Shown here: one piece after another, positions 39,365 through 51,400 of the stretch
How the letters are laid out: each line of letters begins with the position of its first letter
Numbering within the stretch: position 1 is the first letter of the stretch
Source: Tubiluchus corallicola
Lineage: Eukaryota; Priapulida; Priapulimorpha; Priapulimorphida; Tubiluchidae
Direction: 5' to 3'
Assembly: GCA_030141605.1 (NCBI GenBank)
Contig: JAQGDQ010000024.1
Location: 825,501 to 885,500 of the forward strand
DNA length: 60,000 nucleotides
Program-made: the position numbers and the translations under genes
Notes under the pieces: generated by a model
What the model saw: only the letters and a program-made list of their open reading frames with translations
What the model was told of the DNA's origin: nothing
The model's database searches: none

Positions 39365-39399
39365 AGCGACATCTGCCGTAAAAAACACCAAGTGGCGGC
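39365..39399. promoter_or_regulatory. Divergent pair of CTCF-like cores
   Basis: AGCGACATCTG (39365-39375) is a minus-strand YAGRKGGCGC-type core with one mismatch. CAAGTGGCGGC (39389-39399) is a plus-strand core with two mismatches. They point away from each other across 13 bases. Confidence 0.2.
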
Positions 39400-39897
39400 G
39401 AACCAAAATTTGCAATGCGAGACAATGAAGCCTACAGAAAGTCGTGTATTTGGGAAGCCATGAAAAATGTTAAATTAACGCCGATTTTGCATGTAATTTC
39501 GCGGAAATGGTGGGCTACGCAAGCGAGCTCAACTGTGATTGGTAAATGCAAATGAAACGGGTTGAGAAGCCAGTAATGCATACACAGTTTTGACAAACCC
39601 TTAAGGTCTTTTACGCTGATAAATACAAGAGCTAATACATGGATTGTCAGTTGGCAGCTATGATCAGTAATGAACGAAATAACTAAAGTAATGGACACAC
39701 ATTATACTTAGATACCTAGATAAAGTTAACAATATCCCAATATTGAGATCATATTAATTATTATAGTCTTAATGTCGAGGTTATTGTTATTAATATCAGG
39801 CAATTAATTAAATTTTGATACCAAACATTGAAAGATAGAAATGTAAAAAAATTGGAATGTAAAACTGATGAACTTTGGGTAGGCTTGACCAACCAGG

Positions 39898-39970
39898 AAT
39901 GCAATGGCCTAGTGGTCTAAGTCGTTTGTAATATAACAGAAGGTCCCTGGTTCAAATCCAGGTTACATTC
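39898..39970 (+). repeat. tRNA-like sequence (decayed tRNA gene or SINE head)
   Basis: The A box TGGCCTAGTGG, B box GGTTCAAATCC and a perfect 5-bp T stem (CCTGG/CCAGG) with a 7-base loop occur at proper tRNA spacing. The acceptor ends (AATGCAA and TTACATT) pair at six of seven positions, and flanking GG/CC would extend the pairing. The D and anticodon stems are poorly paired, with TAT at the anticodon position, so a functional tRNA is unlikely. A Pol III-derived SINE or tRNA pseudogene fits best. Confidence 0.55.
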
Positions 39971-40701
39971 CAACCTGTTGACATTCCTGTCTCTCAATTT
40001 TAGCATTTAAATTTAGTTTATAACATCAAAATGTGGCTGTGTTCATTATCCAGCAAAAAGTAGTCGATAATATGAACTAATATAAAACTTATAAGCATTC
40101 TGGAAAATCTGGAGCGTAACATTAGTCTAACAGACCACAAGCAGTTGTGTAAGGTCAAAAAACGGCACAAATCGGTTAATAAAAGCAAAAATAAAAACGC
40201 AAAAAGGATCCTAAAAATTAACACCATTAATAATTGAAATTTCTGCAGCAAAACCTACTCAAATTTTAATTTGCAACACGGAATGTCTACGCTGCGAATT
40301 TATGAAACCTTTCAATTTCGCTCAAGGCCTAACGTAATAATGACGCCACTTAGCGTAATTGTAATAAAATATAGTTCAAATGCAAATTAACATGTTTCAG
40401 CAGATTAAACCAGAAATTGAAATTGCATTATTTGTCAAGACATGTTTCAATTATGCCTTAGTTAAGTACAATTCAGTAACACTGATTGAGTAATTTCACG
40501 CCTGAATAATAGCTCTATGCGAATAAGGTATAGTTGCGTAATAAATATCATTCTCTCTTCATTAAAAATTGTTGTCATTAAGCTCGTTAGCATTTCGGAA
40601 CAGTTTACGGAAAAAGCGAAAAACGATATTAAAATATTCGTCCTGCAGATGAAGCTGATTTCGCAATCTCTCTCAGCATGCGCAGCTTTCAGTGTGGCGC
40701 T

Positions 40702-40910
40702 GTTGCACAGTGAACATGATTTATCAAACAATGCGCCCTTATAGTATGACAACGTTGTACTGTGAATACGATTTGCCAAACAATGGAGCCTTACAGTATG
40801 ACACTGTTGAACAGTGAACACGATTTAACAAACAATGCAGCCCTATAGTATGACAATGTTGAACAGTGAACACGATTCAATAAACAATGCAGCCCTATAG
40901 TATGACAAAG
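40702..40910 (+). repeat. 52-bp tandem repeat, 4 diverged copies
   Basis: Copies start at about 40702, 40754, 40806 and 40858. Each has the form GTTGnACAGTGAACACGATT, then CAAACAATGCAGCCCTATAG, then TATGACAA. The last two copies are the most similar. Confidence 0.9.
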
Positions 40911-41030
40911 TTTTGCTGCACTTACTGAAAACTAGAATGTAAAATTCTGCTTCGGTCGCAAATTCAGACACTGACCTCCTGCAAAAATATGCTCTTAAGA
41001 CAGGCTAAACTTATTTTTTAAAATCTAATA

Positions 41031-41107
41031 CACACATACGCACACGTACATGCACACGCACACACACGCACACACACACATAGAATATAACCCACACACA
41101 CACACAT
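41031..41107 (+). repeat. (CA)n microsatellite, interrupted
   Basis: CA-rich tract with two interspersed copies of ATAGAATATAACC / ATGGAATATAACC. Confidence 0.95.
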
Positions 41108-43599
41108 GGAATATAACCAACAATCACACAGGGTAACAAATCAATCAACTGTCTGACTGACTAGCCAGACTAAGCAAAAGCAACAAACCAGGTAACAAGC
41201 TGATTAATAAAGGTATACACGTCAACAAATAAACGAGCAAATCAAGTAATAAACAAAGTTAAAAGGGAAGAAAAGGGAATTTTAAAGTATATCCCAAAAA
41301 ACTTTCCATACAAAGTTATATTACATGTACTTAACATTATGCTTACCTTTTTGAAAACATGTGTACTTGACTTATTGACAAGATAAAGAAAATTAAACGT
41401 TTGCTAAGTTAGAGATGTGTTACGAATTTTCTGCTTATTTTTTCAAACTTTATGCAATGTTGTCTAAACTTGTTTCAAACAACCTACTGTTAAAATGGCT
41501 GCTAATTAAAGTGTACAAATCATCCATCTATGACAGGGGTATCAAGAGTTAACTAAACTGGTAAACAATAGGTTATGGGTGCACGACCTAGAATAGTTGA
41601 CCCTGTCAGAGATATCAAAAAGTACTGATCAACAAAACAACGTCATAATCTGTAATAGTTAACCAAACCGTTATAAATTCTCAAACAGTCGGTGAAAAAA
41701 TAGTTCGCCAAATAATTAAAAAGATCGGGAAAGCTATCCAGATCATCCAAGATGAAGCGAAATCTGTGAAGTTTGTCGACGTCTTTAACTTATCTAAAAT
41801 GAAGAAAACAACTAGCCGGCAGGACTTGGCAGCAACGATAAAAACAGGATAATTTATTCCGGCATATAGTCAAAATAACGGAAACTCACGCGTATATATG
41901 GCGAAAAATTAAACAACGAATTCTTACAAATTTGACAAACTAGCTGAAACTTTTTCTACTATCTTCTACTCGAGTGTTAACAAAGATGCGTGAAAAATTA
42001 AAACAAGAAATGACACGTTATGTCCTTGGAGTTTGCTTAGCTGCAGTGGACTACTAATGAATTACATTACGAATTGATGAATGTTACCGTTCAGTACTAT
42101 AAGTGCATTATGACAGTAGTTACTGAGGCGTGAAGAAATAAAGTACACAAATTCATGCCGATATAGATTATAAATGCAGATCCAGCACCAGACGCCATAA
42201 AAACACGATAGCAGTGCATATATAATGAATATTGTTCATATAAATACGACTGTGGTGATGACGTTTCAGTGTCCTATAACCAATCACTAAAACAGTACAA
42301 AATGACGTACGTGTAGCCTACACTGTGCAAACTACAGACACACACCCACAAATATAATGAAACCTACGTATTATAACTATCAAAAAAGCATAGGTCTGTT
42401 AAATACGTAAAACTATGATAAAATGATAAAATCTATTGAGCCTGACACAAATAATAAAGAGAAGATACTGCATTCGTGTAGTGATTTAACATTAATGCAA
42501 CTCCTATATTATTGTTGAGCACGTACATGTATTGAACAATATATCCATTAACTCTGATAGCCTTCATCTAACGCTTTAACCATAGCACCCAATCTATTTA
42601 ACAATTGTGCTAAACCAGTCTTAAACCATAATGTGCTTCTGGTACCACTGAGAAAAAACTTCATCATTTCGAAGCCTTTGTGTTCAGAAATCAAAATCAA
42701 GATTTCCATCACTGATACTGATGGCTATTTTCTGAATTTCTTGAGTTAATGAATTAATGTGCGTTAATGCAGTAATGCAATAATTCATAGGAAATCAATA
42801 CACTGTTATTTTCCCGATAATTATTTGGAGTTTATCATAGCTTAAAATCTGAAATTATTTGGTTGAAATGAAAACGCTTTTAATACGCACAATATTCACG
42901 CCAGACGCAGACAGCACTGTATGACCACTCACCACAATACCAATTAAGAAATGTTAATTTTATTTATGTAATTACGCAAGTAAGATAAAGAACCGCCGAT
43001 AGGATCATTGAATCACGTGATCAGCTTGAAACGCATGTTTTTAACTATATAATCCAGTCAGTAACCTACTATATCACCCCAGCCAATTCAACTTGTGAAA
43101 TTTACAAATTTTATGTCCCATAACCCGTTATAACAACATATACATTCACAATAACAATAAACTAAGTTTTCAGCAAACATCAGTCAGTGTCGATTTAATA
43201 GAAATCAAAGAAAACCAATCATTCACACCAACTTTGTATAAAACTCGTGAGTCTCGGAGCTTACTAAAATTTTGTAGATTCTGTGTTTCGTTTGTGAATG
43301 ACGCGGCACGTACGAAATCTGGAAAAAATTGATGTACTAAACTGATTTTGGGAAATTCTAGAACGCCGGGATTTCACTGGCAAGTCACAGAAGCATAGAA
43401 AGATAAACGGTTATAGAATATGGGATTCCATCTCGTCTACAACTCTGCACCCTGGCAAAAAGACCACCAACAGTGAGCTGGGAGGCAATAAAGGTGTACA
43501 TTCATATGTAGATAAACATACGTATATGTGATCGGCTTTTTATTACGGTTTCTTGCGCAGTCAGCAGAAAAAAAGTGATTAATTCAAAGGCATAAAATT

Positions 43600-43870
43600 T
43601 CGCCTGCACGCACCGCTGCTTATGAAAAGACATAACGAGAAAATTAAGCAGCAATTGCCGGTAATAATAATATTAATTATTAAACATTCTTTGTCCTGTT
43701 CATTAATTTTTCAAATCAAATTAACTGTTTTAATGCCATAAACATAATTTTCCCCAATTTCATAAAAGGCAAAAATAATTATTCGTTCAGTAATTATCGG
43801 CTTGAAGTGAACGTGAAAAAACAGCAGCAATATATGCCATATTTGCATAGGTTGCCCTCTCCTTCTCATT
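43600..43870. promoter_or_regulatory. Enhancer-like block with homeodomain/POU motifs
   Basis: Contains AATATTAATTATTAAAC, GTTCATTAATTTTTC, CAGTAATTATCGGCTTG and ATATTTGCATAGG. It is not repetitive. A strong isolated donor-like sequence (TACAG|GTGAGT, minus strand, near 43990) lies just beyond it. Confidence 0.25.
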
Positions 43871-44599
43871 AAGAAACGTGGATCAAGTTACGAAAGAAAT
43901 AACCGAAATAATCTCTCTTCCCGTCTTCATTTATAATTGAAGAAAGTTGAAGGTTATCTAGAAAGACGAGGCCTCTTTGGTAATATACTCACCTGTAGAC
44001 AATGGGCGCGGATTTTATTCATAACGAACCCACCTGCCGTTTGCATAATCAGGCTTAATTTTTGTTCTCCTCCAGCAAGGTTACAGGTTAAATAGTCGAC
44101 AAGTCATAGCGTCAAAGGGCACTTACAGTGGGTGATATAAAAATCAATACGATATCGTGACAGTTATACATGCAAATTGTATGCAAAAATCAATTTTAAA
44201 TGAAGGTGATCCAAAAATAATGATTACAACAATGCCCATAGAATTACATTCTAAACTCGATCCTTTGGCAAAGACAAGCCGTAGCTAGCAGTTTGTTCAC
44301 TTGTATGCTTGCTTACTTACTAGCTTAAATTGCGGTTTTGACACGTACTTTTTACTGAAAGAAAACGCTAGATTTATAGAATTGCAAAAAGGCAGTAAGC
44401 TTGCGCGATTCAGTTTTTGAATTTCTGAAAGCGAAATATTTGACCAAACAAATAATTCAACCTCTGAAAAACGGAAACATCGAGATTTACAGAAAGTATT
44501 AGCCAGAATTGGTAGGACGTTTTAGTAGGTTTTAACATTCAACTGCAGTTTCTGAACCACATGACACACATGTTCTCATCTTAACCCACTCCCCCATCT

Positions 44600-44890
44600 C
44601 CTCCCCTGAAGTCATTGCACGTGTAATTTTGGCACGCCCTGAATGCAGCAAGAATAGCTAATCGCCTTGAGCCATTACAGAATGAAGGTCGGTGATTCTC
44701 TCTGCATGCAGAGTCAATACAGACATTGTCTTTGGCCCACAGCTCACATTAGCAGCATAATTAAGTAATGCGCCTGATTGGCATGGCTTCGCAAATGAAG
44801 CCTTAACTCTTGCCACGAGTACAGCATTTGTGTGTTTAGTCGCAGCCTGGGAGGCTTCAAAATGAGCCAAATACTACCACGAAATTGAAC
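44600..44890. promoter_or_regulatory. Higher-complexity block, candidate conserved element
   Basis: Balanced base composition compared with its flanks, with GCATAATTAAGTAATGCGCC, TTGGCATGGCTTCGC and TTCGCAAATGAAG. A 70-codon open frame on the minus strand shows no recognisable protein features. Confidence 0.25.
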
Positions 44891-45915
44891 AAACGCCTCG
44901 GGTCCAGTTCATCCCCTCCGTCCATTTTCTCAGATAGTGATTCAACATTCAAAATAAATATGTTGCCCAAATCGAAAAATACAGTTTGATTGCAAACGTA
45001 TTATTATAATTCATGCAATCATATTACCTCTGTTAGGCATGCCAAGTTGTATTCGTTAGACTCAATAAGCAAGAAGTCATAACTGGTAAGTTACATTCCA
45101 TAAATTACAAGCTAATTTAATAGCCCTATTCATTGTTTTATAAAGTAAGCCTATAACTGCAGGTCTGATTATTGTAATGTTTTAAAGAGATCTGTAGTTA
45201 TAGTCGTTCTAAAAGAACTGTGTTAGCGACTACATGATTATTTTGCGCTTGTAAAACAAAATGAACACAGTTTGTTTTGTTTAACAAAAGTAAACTAATG
45301 GCCTTGCATTTTGTATAATGTAATAGAATTTATTACATATCATAGAAGTACTTGCGCCCACAATCATTTGTACTAGCAATATAATATATCATTAAGCTAC
45401 AAAATTATTTAACCGTTTTCCACCTTACGCAAACTCGACAAGTCTATATATACGGTATTATGCTGTTATACAGTTACAAGCGTTAGAAATTAGTAACCGA
45501 GTGTGGTTACTGAAAGCTTGTAACTTAAGAGTGATTAATGCATAACTATAATGGAGTCTTTACTGAAGGTCATCTCTGTGCCTCTGAGTATAATGAAATT
45601 ACAAACGCTCAATTTTCCGACTGAACTTTATGTTATAGAAATATATATACGTGAAGCCCTGAAAAAACAGGAATATGAGAAACTAATTATGTCTGAAAAG
45701 TTTTTTCTTATTGTGTGCAACGGTTTCTCACTTTGTTTACCTAAAACGCCTACACTCAAAATACTACACAATTTCACCACTATTTCCATAAAATTAATTC
45801 TTTCTATTGACAAGATACATATCTTTATTAGAACAAGAACAAAAACTGTATTTGATTTAGTCCATACAAAAATCTGCAAAGCTAAACACGGGAATAGTAA
45901 TACGCAGACCTAATT

Positions 45916-46092
45916 ATGATGACGATGATAGCGACAATGTTGATGAAAACGATGCTGACGATGCTGATAATATGATGATGACGATGACGACAATGATATT
46001 GGTGATGATGATGATGATAATGATGACGACGATGATGATAATGATGATGATGAAGATGATGATGATGGCGACGACGACAACGAGGACGGTGA
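45916..46092 (+). repeat. (GAT/GAC)n imperfect microsatellite
   Basis: Degenerate trinucleotide tract of GATGATGAT and GACGACGAC. Open frames across it are artefacts. A similar CAT-rich tract lies at 46808-46905. Confidence 0.95.
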
Positions 46093-46299
46093 GGATCACA
46101 GGGAAATGCTTGACGATGTACAGAAATTAGTCTATCTTTCTATTTGCACAAAGTAATAAACTATGCTAAACCGTTTAATGCTGTGTGAACATTGACAACT
46201 TGATGGCAGTTAGACGAAAAAGACAAACTATCGACATTAAACTAGCGGCGTATTACCCATTCTCGTCCATAGCATGCTAATCAATACCATAAAATACAA

Positions 46300-46520
46300 T
46301 CAATCTAATGAATGATGGAGCATATACTCTTTCCATCCAGTTTAATTACAATGCAACTACACACAGCAATTTCCATGCATGCGCTAATTATACGAATTAG
46401 GGCAATCTAATTAGTGCTGATAAGGTTATAATTAATTAGTAAAGTAGGTCAGCATGCAGCCCTCCCGCTGTACAGAGAGTGACTAAGCGTAATAATTAGA
46501 CAAAGCGAAGCAATCAGAGC
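46300..46520. promoter_or_regulatory. Dense ATTA-core cluster
   Basis: Within 46381-46440 there are about five homeodomain-type cores (GCTAATTATA, GAATTAGG, CTAATTAGTG, TAATTAATTAG), followed by CAGCATGCAGCC. Confidence 0.3.
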
Positions 46521-46807
46521 AAGAGAAGCCGTTGTTGTGTGCTAGCGAAACCACTCCGCAATCAAAACCGTTCGCACATTGCTGGCAATTTTGTCTCTTT
46601 CTCGCTCTCTAATTTCAAGCCGTTGAAATTAACGAGCTTATCATAAGTGTGTAGCTGAAGATGAAATTAATTTGAATAATATGGGTAATTTTCGCAAAAT
46701 CATCAACACTTCAGACAGACAAGGACGTCAATCTCACAGCAAATGCGCTACATGCAAGATATTTATGATATGCGTAGAACACCAAACTTAGCCAACGTTT
46801 TAATTGT

Positions 46808-46905
46808 CGTTGTCGTCACCGTCATCATCATTACCATTATAATCGGCATTGATTCGTCATGATATTATTATGATCATCATCATCATCATTACCATTTCTG
46901 TGTTT
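46808..46905 (+). repeat. (CAT/GTC)n degenerate microsatellite
   Basis: Runs of CATCATCAT and GTCGTT with interruptions; the complement of the tract type seen at 45.9 kb. Confidence 0.85.
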
Positions 46906-47659
46906 TGTCATGATCGTTGCCGCAATCGTCAATCAATAAAATTCACACTACACATAATTTGTAATCTTCTATTGTGACAATAACGTATCTCTTTAGCGCA
47001 CACAGGTAACCGGGGATTTGACTGTTAATGGACTGGCTGACCAAACTTTTACCAAACTGTCTAGTCTGGTAACCACTAAACTTTTAGATCCAGCTGACCA
47101 AAGTTCCAAAATTCTGGAACGACCTGTCATCAGCAATTAACTCTCATGTCATACTTGACCATAGACAGTTCAGTTTGACCAATGGTAGTTATCTGGTAAC
47201 CGGGAGGTTGCTGCTTCTCAGATTAAGCGAAACTAAAAAGATTATCTTTGTCATTTTAATCTAAAAAGCTGACTAACTGTCCAAGTAACATAGAAAACCC
47301 AAACAAAACCATTTCTACACTGCCCTACCTACACTATAGAGAATGTAATTGAACTTAAAATATAGAATGGATCGGGAAATCCTGCAGCTTTCCATTGAAA
47401 GCTTCATTCCGCCATTGTACCTGAGCGGCCAGCGACTAAAATGTTTTTGCACAACTAAAACACAGAAATGAAGTCAAAAGCCCCCACACGGCGAATTAGC
47501 AGCTCACTTTGGCTGCAAACCGCGCCAGTGAAACTTTTTAATTATTTTATGCCATTTATGACTTCAATGGAGACCATCAGGAGATCTTCAAATGAGTCTG
47601 ATATGTCATTAAACGCCATATATGCTCTTTTTTTCCTTCTCCCTCTTGGCCAATTTACA

Positions 47660-47815
47660 TTTACGCAGTACGCTTAATGAGCTGGCAAGCTCAGACGACA
47701 ATAATATAATTTCATGCTTTATCCTTTTACAGCTGGCAAAAAGCTGCTCGCTTATAGCAATCACACAAAGCTGTTTGTAGCTAATTTGCATTTATGCAAA
47801 TGACGGTCTCAGGTG
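47660..47815. promoter_or_regulatory. Inverted octamer pair next to the 60-bp repeat
   Basis: ATTTGCAT (47784-47791) and ATGCAAAT (47794-47801) face each other with a 2-bp spacer, a POU-dimer-like arrangement, in unique sequence ending directly at the tandem repeat. Confidence 0.3.
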
Positions 47816-47817
47816 GC

Positions 47818-48057
47818 GAGTGATTGTGGTGACCACACACCTCATGCCAAACACAAGTTTATCTCACATATTCACCAGAGTGATTGTGGTGACCACACAC
47901 CTCATGCCAAACACAAGTTTATCTCACATATTCACCAGAGTGATTGTGGTGACCACACACCTCATGCCAAACACAAGTTTATCTCACATATTCACCAGAG
48001 TGATTGTGGTGACCACACACCTCATGCCAAATACAAGTTTATCTCACATATTCACCA
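47818..48057 (+). repeat. 60-bp tandem repeat, 4 copies
   Basis: Four exact head-to-tail copies of a 60-bp unit beginning GAGTGATTGTGGTGACCACA. The first three are identical and the fourth has a single C-to-T change. The period is divisible by three, so two frames stay open on the plus strand and give artificial 20-residue protein repeats. Near-identity indicates very recent expansion. Confidence 0.97.
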
Positions 48058-50154
48058 ACAGAGGATTACGATGGTGAATTAGATGATGCGAAATAAACGT
48101 GAAACCCTTTGATAAAGATACAAGAGCTCACTATCAAGTACGAAATAGTCGCTCTCGATCCTCAGCTGCCACGTGAGGCACATATTAAAGTTTTAGCTGC
48201 CTTTTTATTTTTTGTGCAGGATGAAATATCGTTAAGTGGACAGTTTCACATATAAACTAATGAAATTAACATGATTTTTTTTACAAACATCGTGCTACAG
48301 AATAATTGTGGATAATAAATTTACGGAGGTGATCATGATGTTGATCTGCAAACGATGACGATGATAGTAATGACGGCAGGCAAGACAAAGTCTGCGGAAA
48401 CAATTATATCACTCTCAAGATAACTAAAACAATAAATCACCAGCTGTCGGATCACGGACGATGATCTGAAGTATAATGATAACATCCATGTTTACGTCCA
48501 GATGGAGGGAATCTACATCCCCAAGAGAACTGCTGAAAATGCTCTCAAATGCATGTCAATCTCTCAATAATAAGAACATGATCTTAAATTCAAAATTAGT
48601 TTGATGTGCTAGTGATGTACAATAAAAACAAATTCATTGAACATATTATATTTATTTATTTTTTTATTACTCTAGCAACACCATCGAGCCTTCATCACAA
48701 AAATATTGCCATAATAATACTTGCCCTCTGTTTTTAAGAACTTGTTCAGGAAACTATCTTACAAATAAAGATATAAATTTCACAAGCCCAATATTCGTAA
48801 AACGATATCTATTTTTAAATGTAGATAATGGCAACGTAGATAATGTCAAAGATTGGTATTGTACCTGCAGTCTCTCTCAAGAGCAGACTTCTCACCTCCT
48901 TTGAGAGTAAAACATACATTGAAAGTGAAACTTCTTTTGTAACAGCGGTGCTGACGGGTGCTTTTAGCTGATGTCCATTAAAATTTATGCTAATTTTATG
49001 TTTCAGTTTATGACAGGAAAACTGTTTATAACTTGAAGGGGAAAATGAAAATAAATTAGAAGCCATTTTTTAATGCGTTACAAGAAGATTGTCCTCAAGT
49101 TTTAAGTTTTCTACTTCCCCTGTAGACTCGCATACCCTACTTTTCCTTTTTCAAAGCATTTCACCTTAAGAAGAAGTAAAGAGTCCTATAATGTGGACAG
49201 TTTACCAAAAATTGTAATTGACACCATAATATTGACAGCATTACACAAAAGTGTGCACACCTTCAGGTAGTTTATCTAGTTCTTATCTGTGCAGCATTCT
49301 TGAGGGCATGTAATTACTTTTTAAATTAACATTAGATATTACATTCTGATTTCTGATTAATGTGAAAACCACAAATTTTAGCAAGGTGAAAACTTTGTAA
49401 GCAGTGTGCACACAGCTAAAGTCAAAAACTGAAATCAAACTTCACAAAGCACAGTTCTAACACATATACGATGCTTCATAACATTATCCACTTTACACCG
49501 CTTCCTTCGTCTCTCGCTCCTCCCTTCCTCTCTCTTCCCGCAACTCTACGGATATGAACCACACATTTATTCATGCAGGCATGTATCAACTCCCTCGTGT
49601 AGACAAGTAAACCATGTAATGATGCAATAACAATACCGCTCCTATACACTCATCCCTGTCGCACAAGACGCAGTAATTGGTCACTAATTTACAGTAAATC
49701 GTTTGAACTAACAGCCAGATTGAGGGAGTGATCCTATACAGAGTGGCGACGCGTGATGAATGCTAATTCCTGTCCCCGGCGCTGCTACATGCATCGTCAT
49801 AAACCCGGCCAAGTAAATGAAGTCCGTTGAAAATGGAAATCATTTCGATGTGCTTATTTAAAACTGGATTCTCGTTTAAAAATCGTCTGATTGCTAGCAA
49901 TAAACATGACTACAGAGAGACAGCGCAGAATGCACGTATTTACTAAATAACAATAACTTTTAGTTGACGGAAAACCATATTGGCTATTAATTAACCCGTG
50001 CGTGCCAGCAACGAGGATCAAACAACGAACTACAACACAGCGTTTTCCTTGCGAGTTTCATAGAGGTGCAACCACTCAACAACTAACCTGGACAAAAGGC
50101 ATGGTACAAATTTAACCAGTACATAATTATAATGATCGATTTATTGGCGGTCAA

Positions 50155-51400
50155 GTTAAGTTGACTAAAACCAAGACTCTGAAAAGGAAGTGCACTGTGA
50201 TTAACCTAAAATCAAAAAGTTTACAAAAACAAGCCCTTGAAAGTGCACTGTGGTTGTCCAATAATCAAAACAGATTTACTAAAAAAAACCTTGAAAGAAG
50301 CCCACTATGGTTGTCCAATATTCAAATTAAACTTACTAAAACGAACCTTTAAAGAAATCCACTGGCCGAACAAATAATCTAATTACATCAAATTAAGCGT
50401 ACTAAAACAAGACCTTGATTGGAGTTCTCTAATCTCGAAATTAATGCCAAAACAAGACCGCTTTAAAGAAGAGCGCTGTGGCTGTCCAATAACTAAATTA
50501 AGTTTACTAAAACAAGACCTCTGTGGCTAATCAATCACTGTATTAAGCTTACTAAAACAAGACCTTGAAGGTACACATTGGAGTTCTCCAATCTCCAAAT
50601 TAATGCTAAAACAAGACCGCTTTAAAGAAGTGTACTGTGGCTGTCCAATAACTAAATTAAGTTTACTAAAACAAGACCACTGTGGTTAATCAATCACTGT
50701 ATTAAGCTTACTAAAACAAGACCTTGAAGGTACACATTGGAGTTCTCCAATCTCCAAATTAATGCTAAAACAAGACCGCTTTAAAGAAGTGTACTGTGGC
50801 TGTCCAATAACTAAATTAAGTTTACTAAAACAAGACCACTGTGGTTAATCAATCACTGTATTAAGCTTACTAAAACAAGACCTTGAAGGTACACATTGGA
50901 GTTCTCCAATCTCCAAATTAATGCTAAAACAAGACCGCTTTAAAGAAGTCTACTGTGGCTGTCCAATCACTAAATTAAGTTTACTAAAACAAGACCCCTG
51001 TGGTTAATCAATCATTGTATTAAGTTTACTAAAACAAGACCACTGATGTTAGTCAATCATCACACTAAGTTCACTAAAACAAGGCTATAAAAGAAGCATA
51101 CCGTGATTGTCCAATAATAAAATTAAGTTTACTAAAACAAGACCCAGAAAGAAGCGCATTGCAGTTGTCCAATCAGCAAATTAGTACTAAATCAAGACAG
51201 CTTTAAAGAAGTCTACTGTGGCTGTCCAATAGTCAGATAATTGAACTAAACAATACCCTTAAAGAAACACATCCTGATAGTCAAACAACCAAATGATACA
51301 AGTTTATTAAATTAAGACCTTGAAAGAAGTGCAGATGTCCTATAACTGAGTTAAACTTACTAAAACAAGATCTTAAAAGACACTCACGCTTGCTATCCTG
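50155..51400 (+). repeat. Minisatellite of ~50-bp monomers with a 159-bp higher-order unit
   Basis: The motif TTTACTAAAACAAGACC recurs roughly every 50 bases through the interval, with linkers such as CTGTGGCTGTCCAATAACTA. In the centre a 159-bp trimer is repeated almost perfectly, with equivalent positions at 50547, 50706 and 50865, and a diverged copy at about 50396. Flanking monomers decay with distance, the usual pattern of an array that expands in the middle. Confidence 0.9.

Noticed and set aside
43985-44100. Strong donor-like TACAG|GTGAGT on the minus strand as an upstream exon
   Set aside because: No convincing acceptor was found within a reasonable exon length upstream, so an exon could not be defined.
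47813-48082. 89- and 85-codon frames with perfect 20-residue repeats
   Set aside because: They result automatically from a 60-bp tandem repeat without stops. There is no promoter, splice or compositional evidence of coding.
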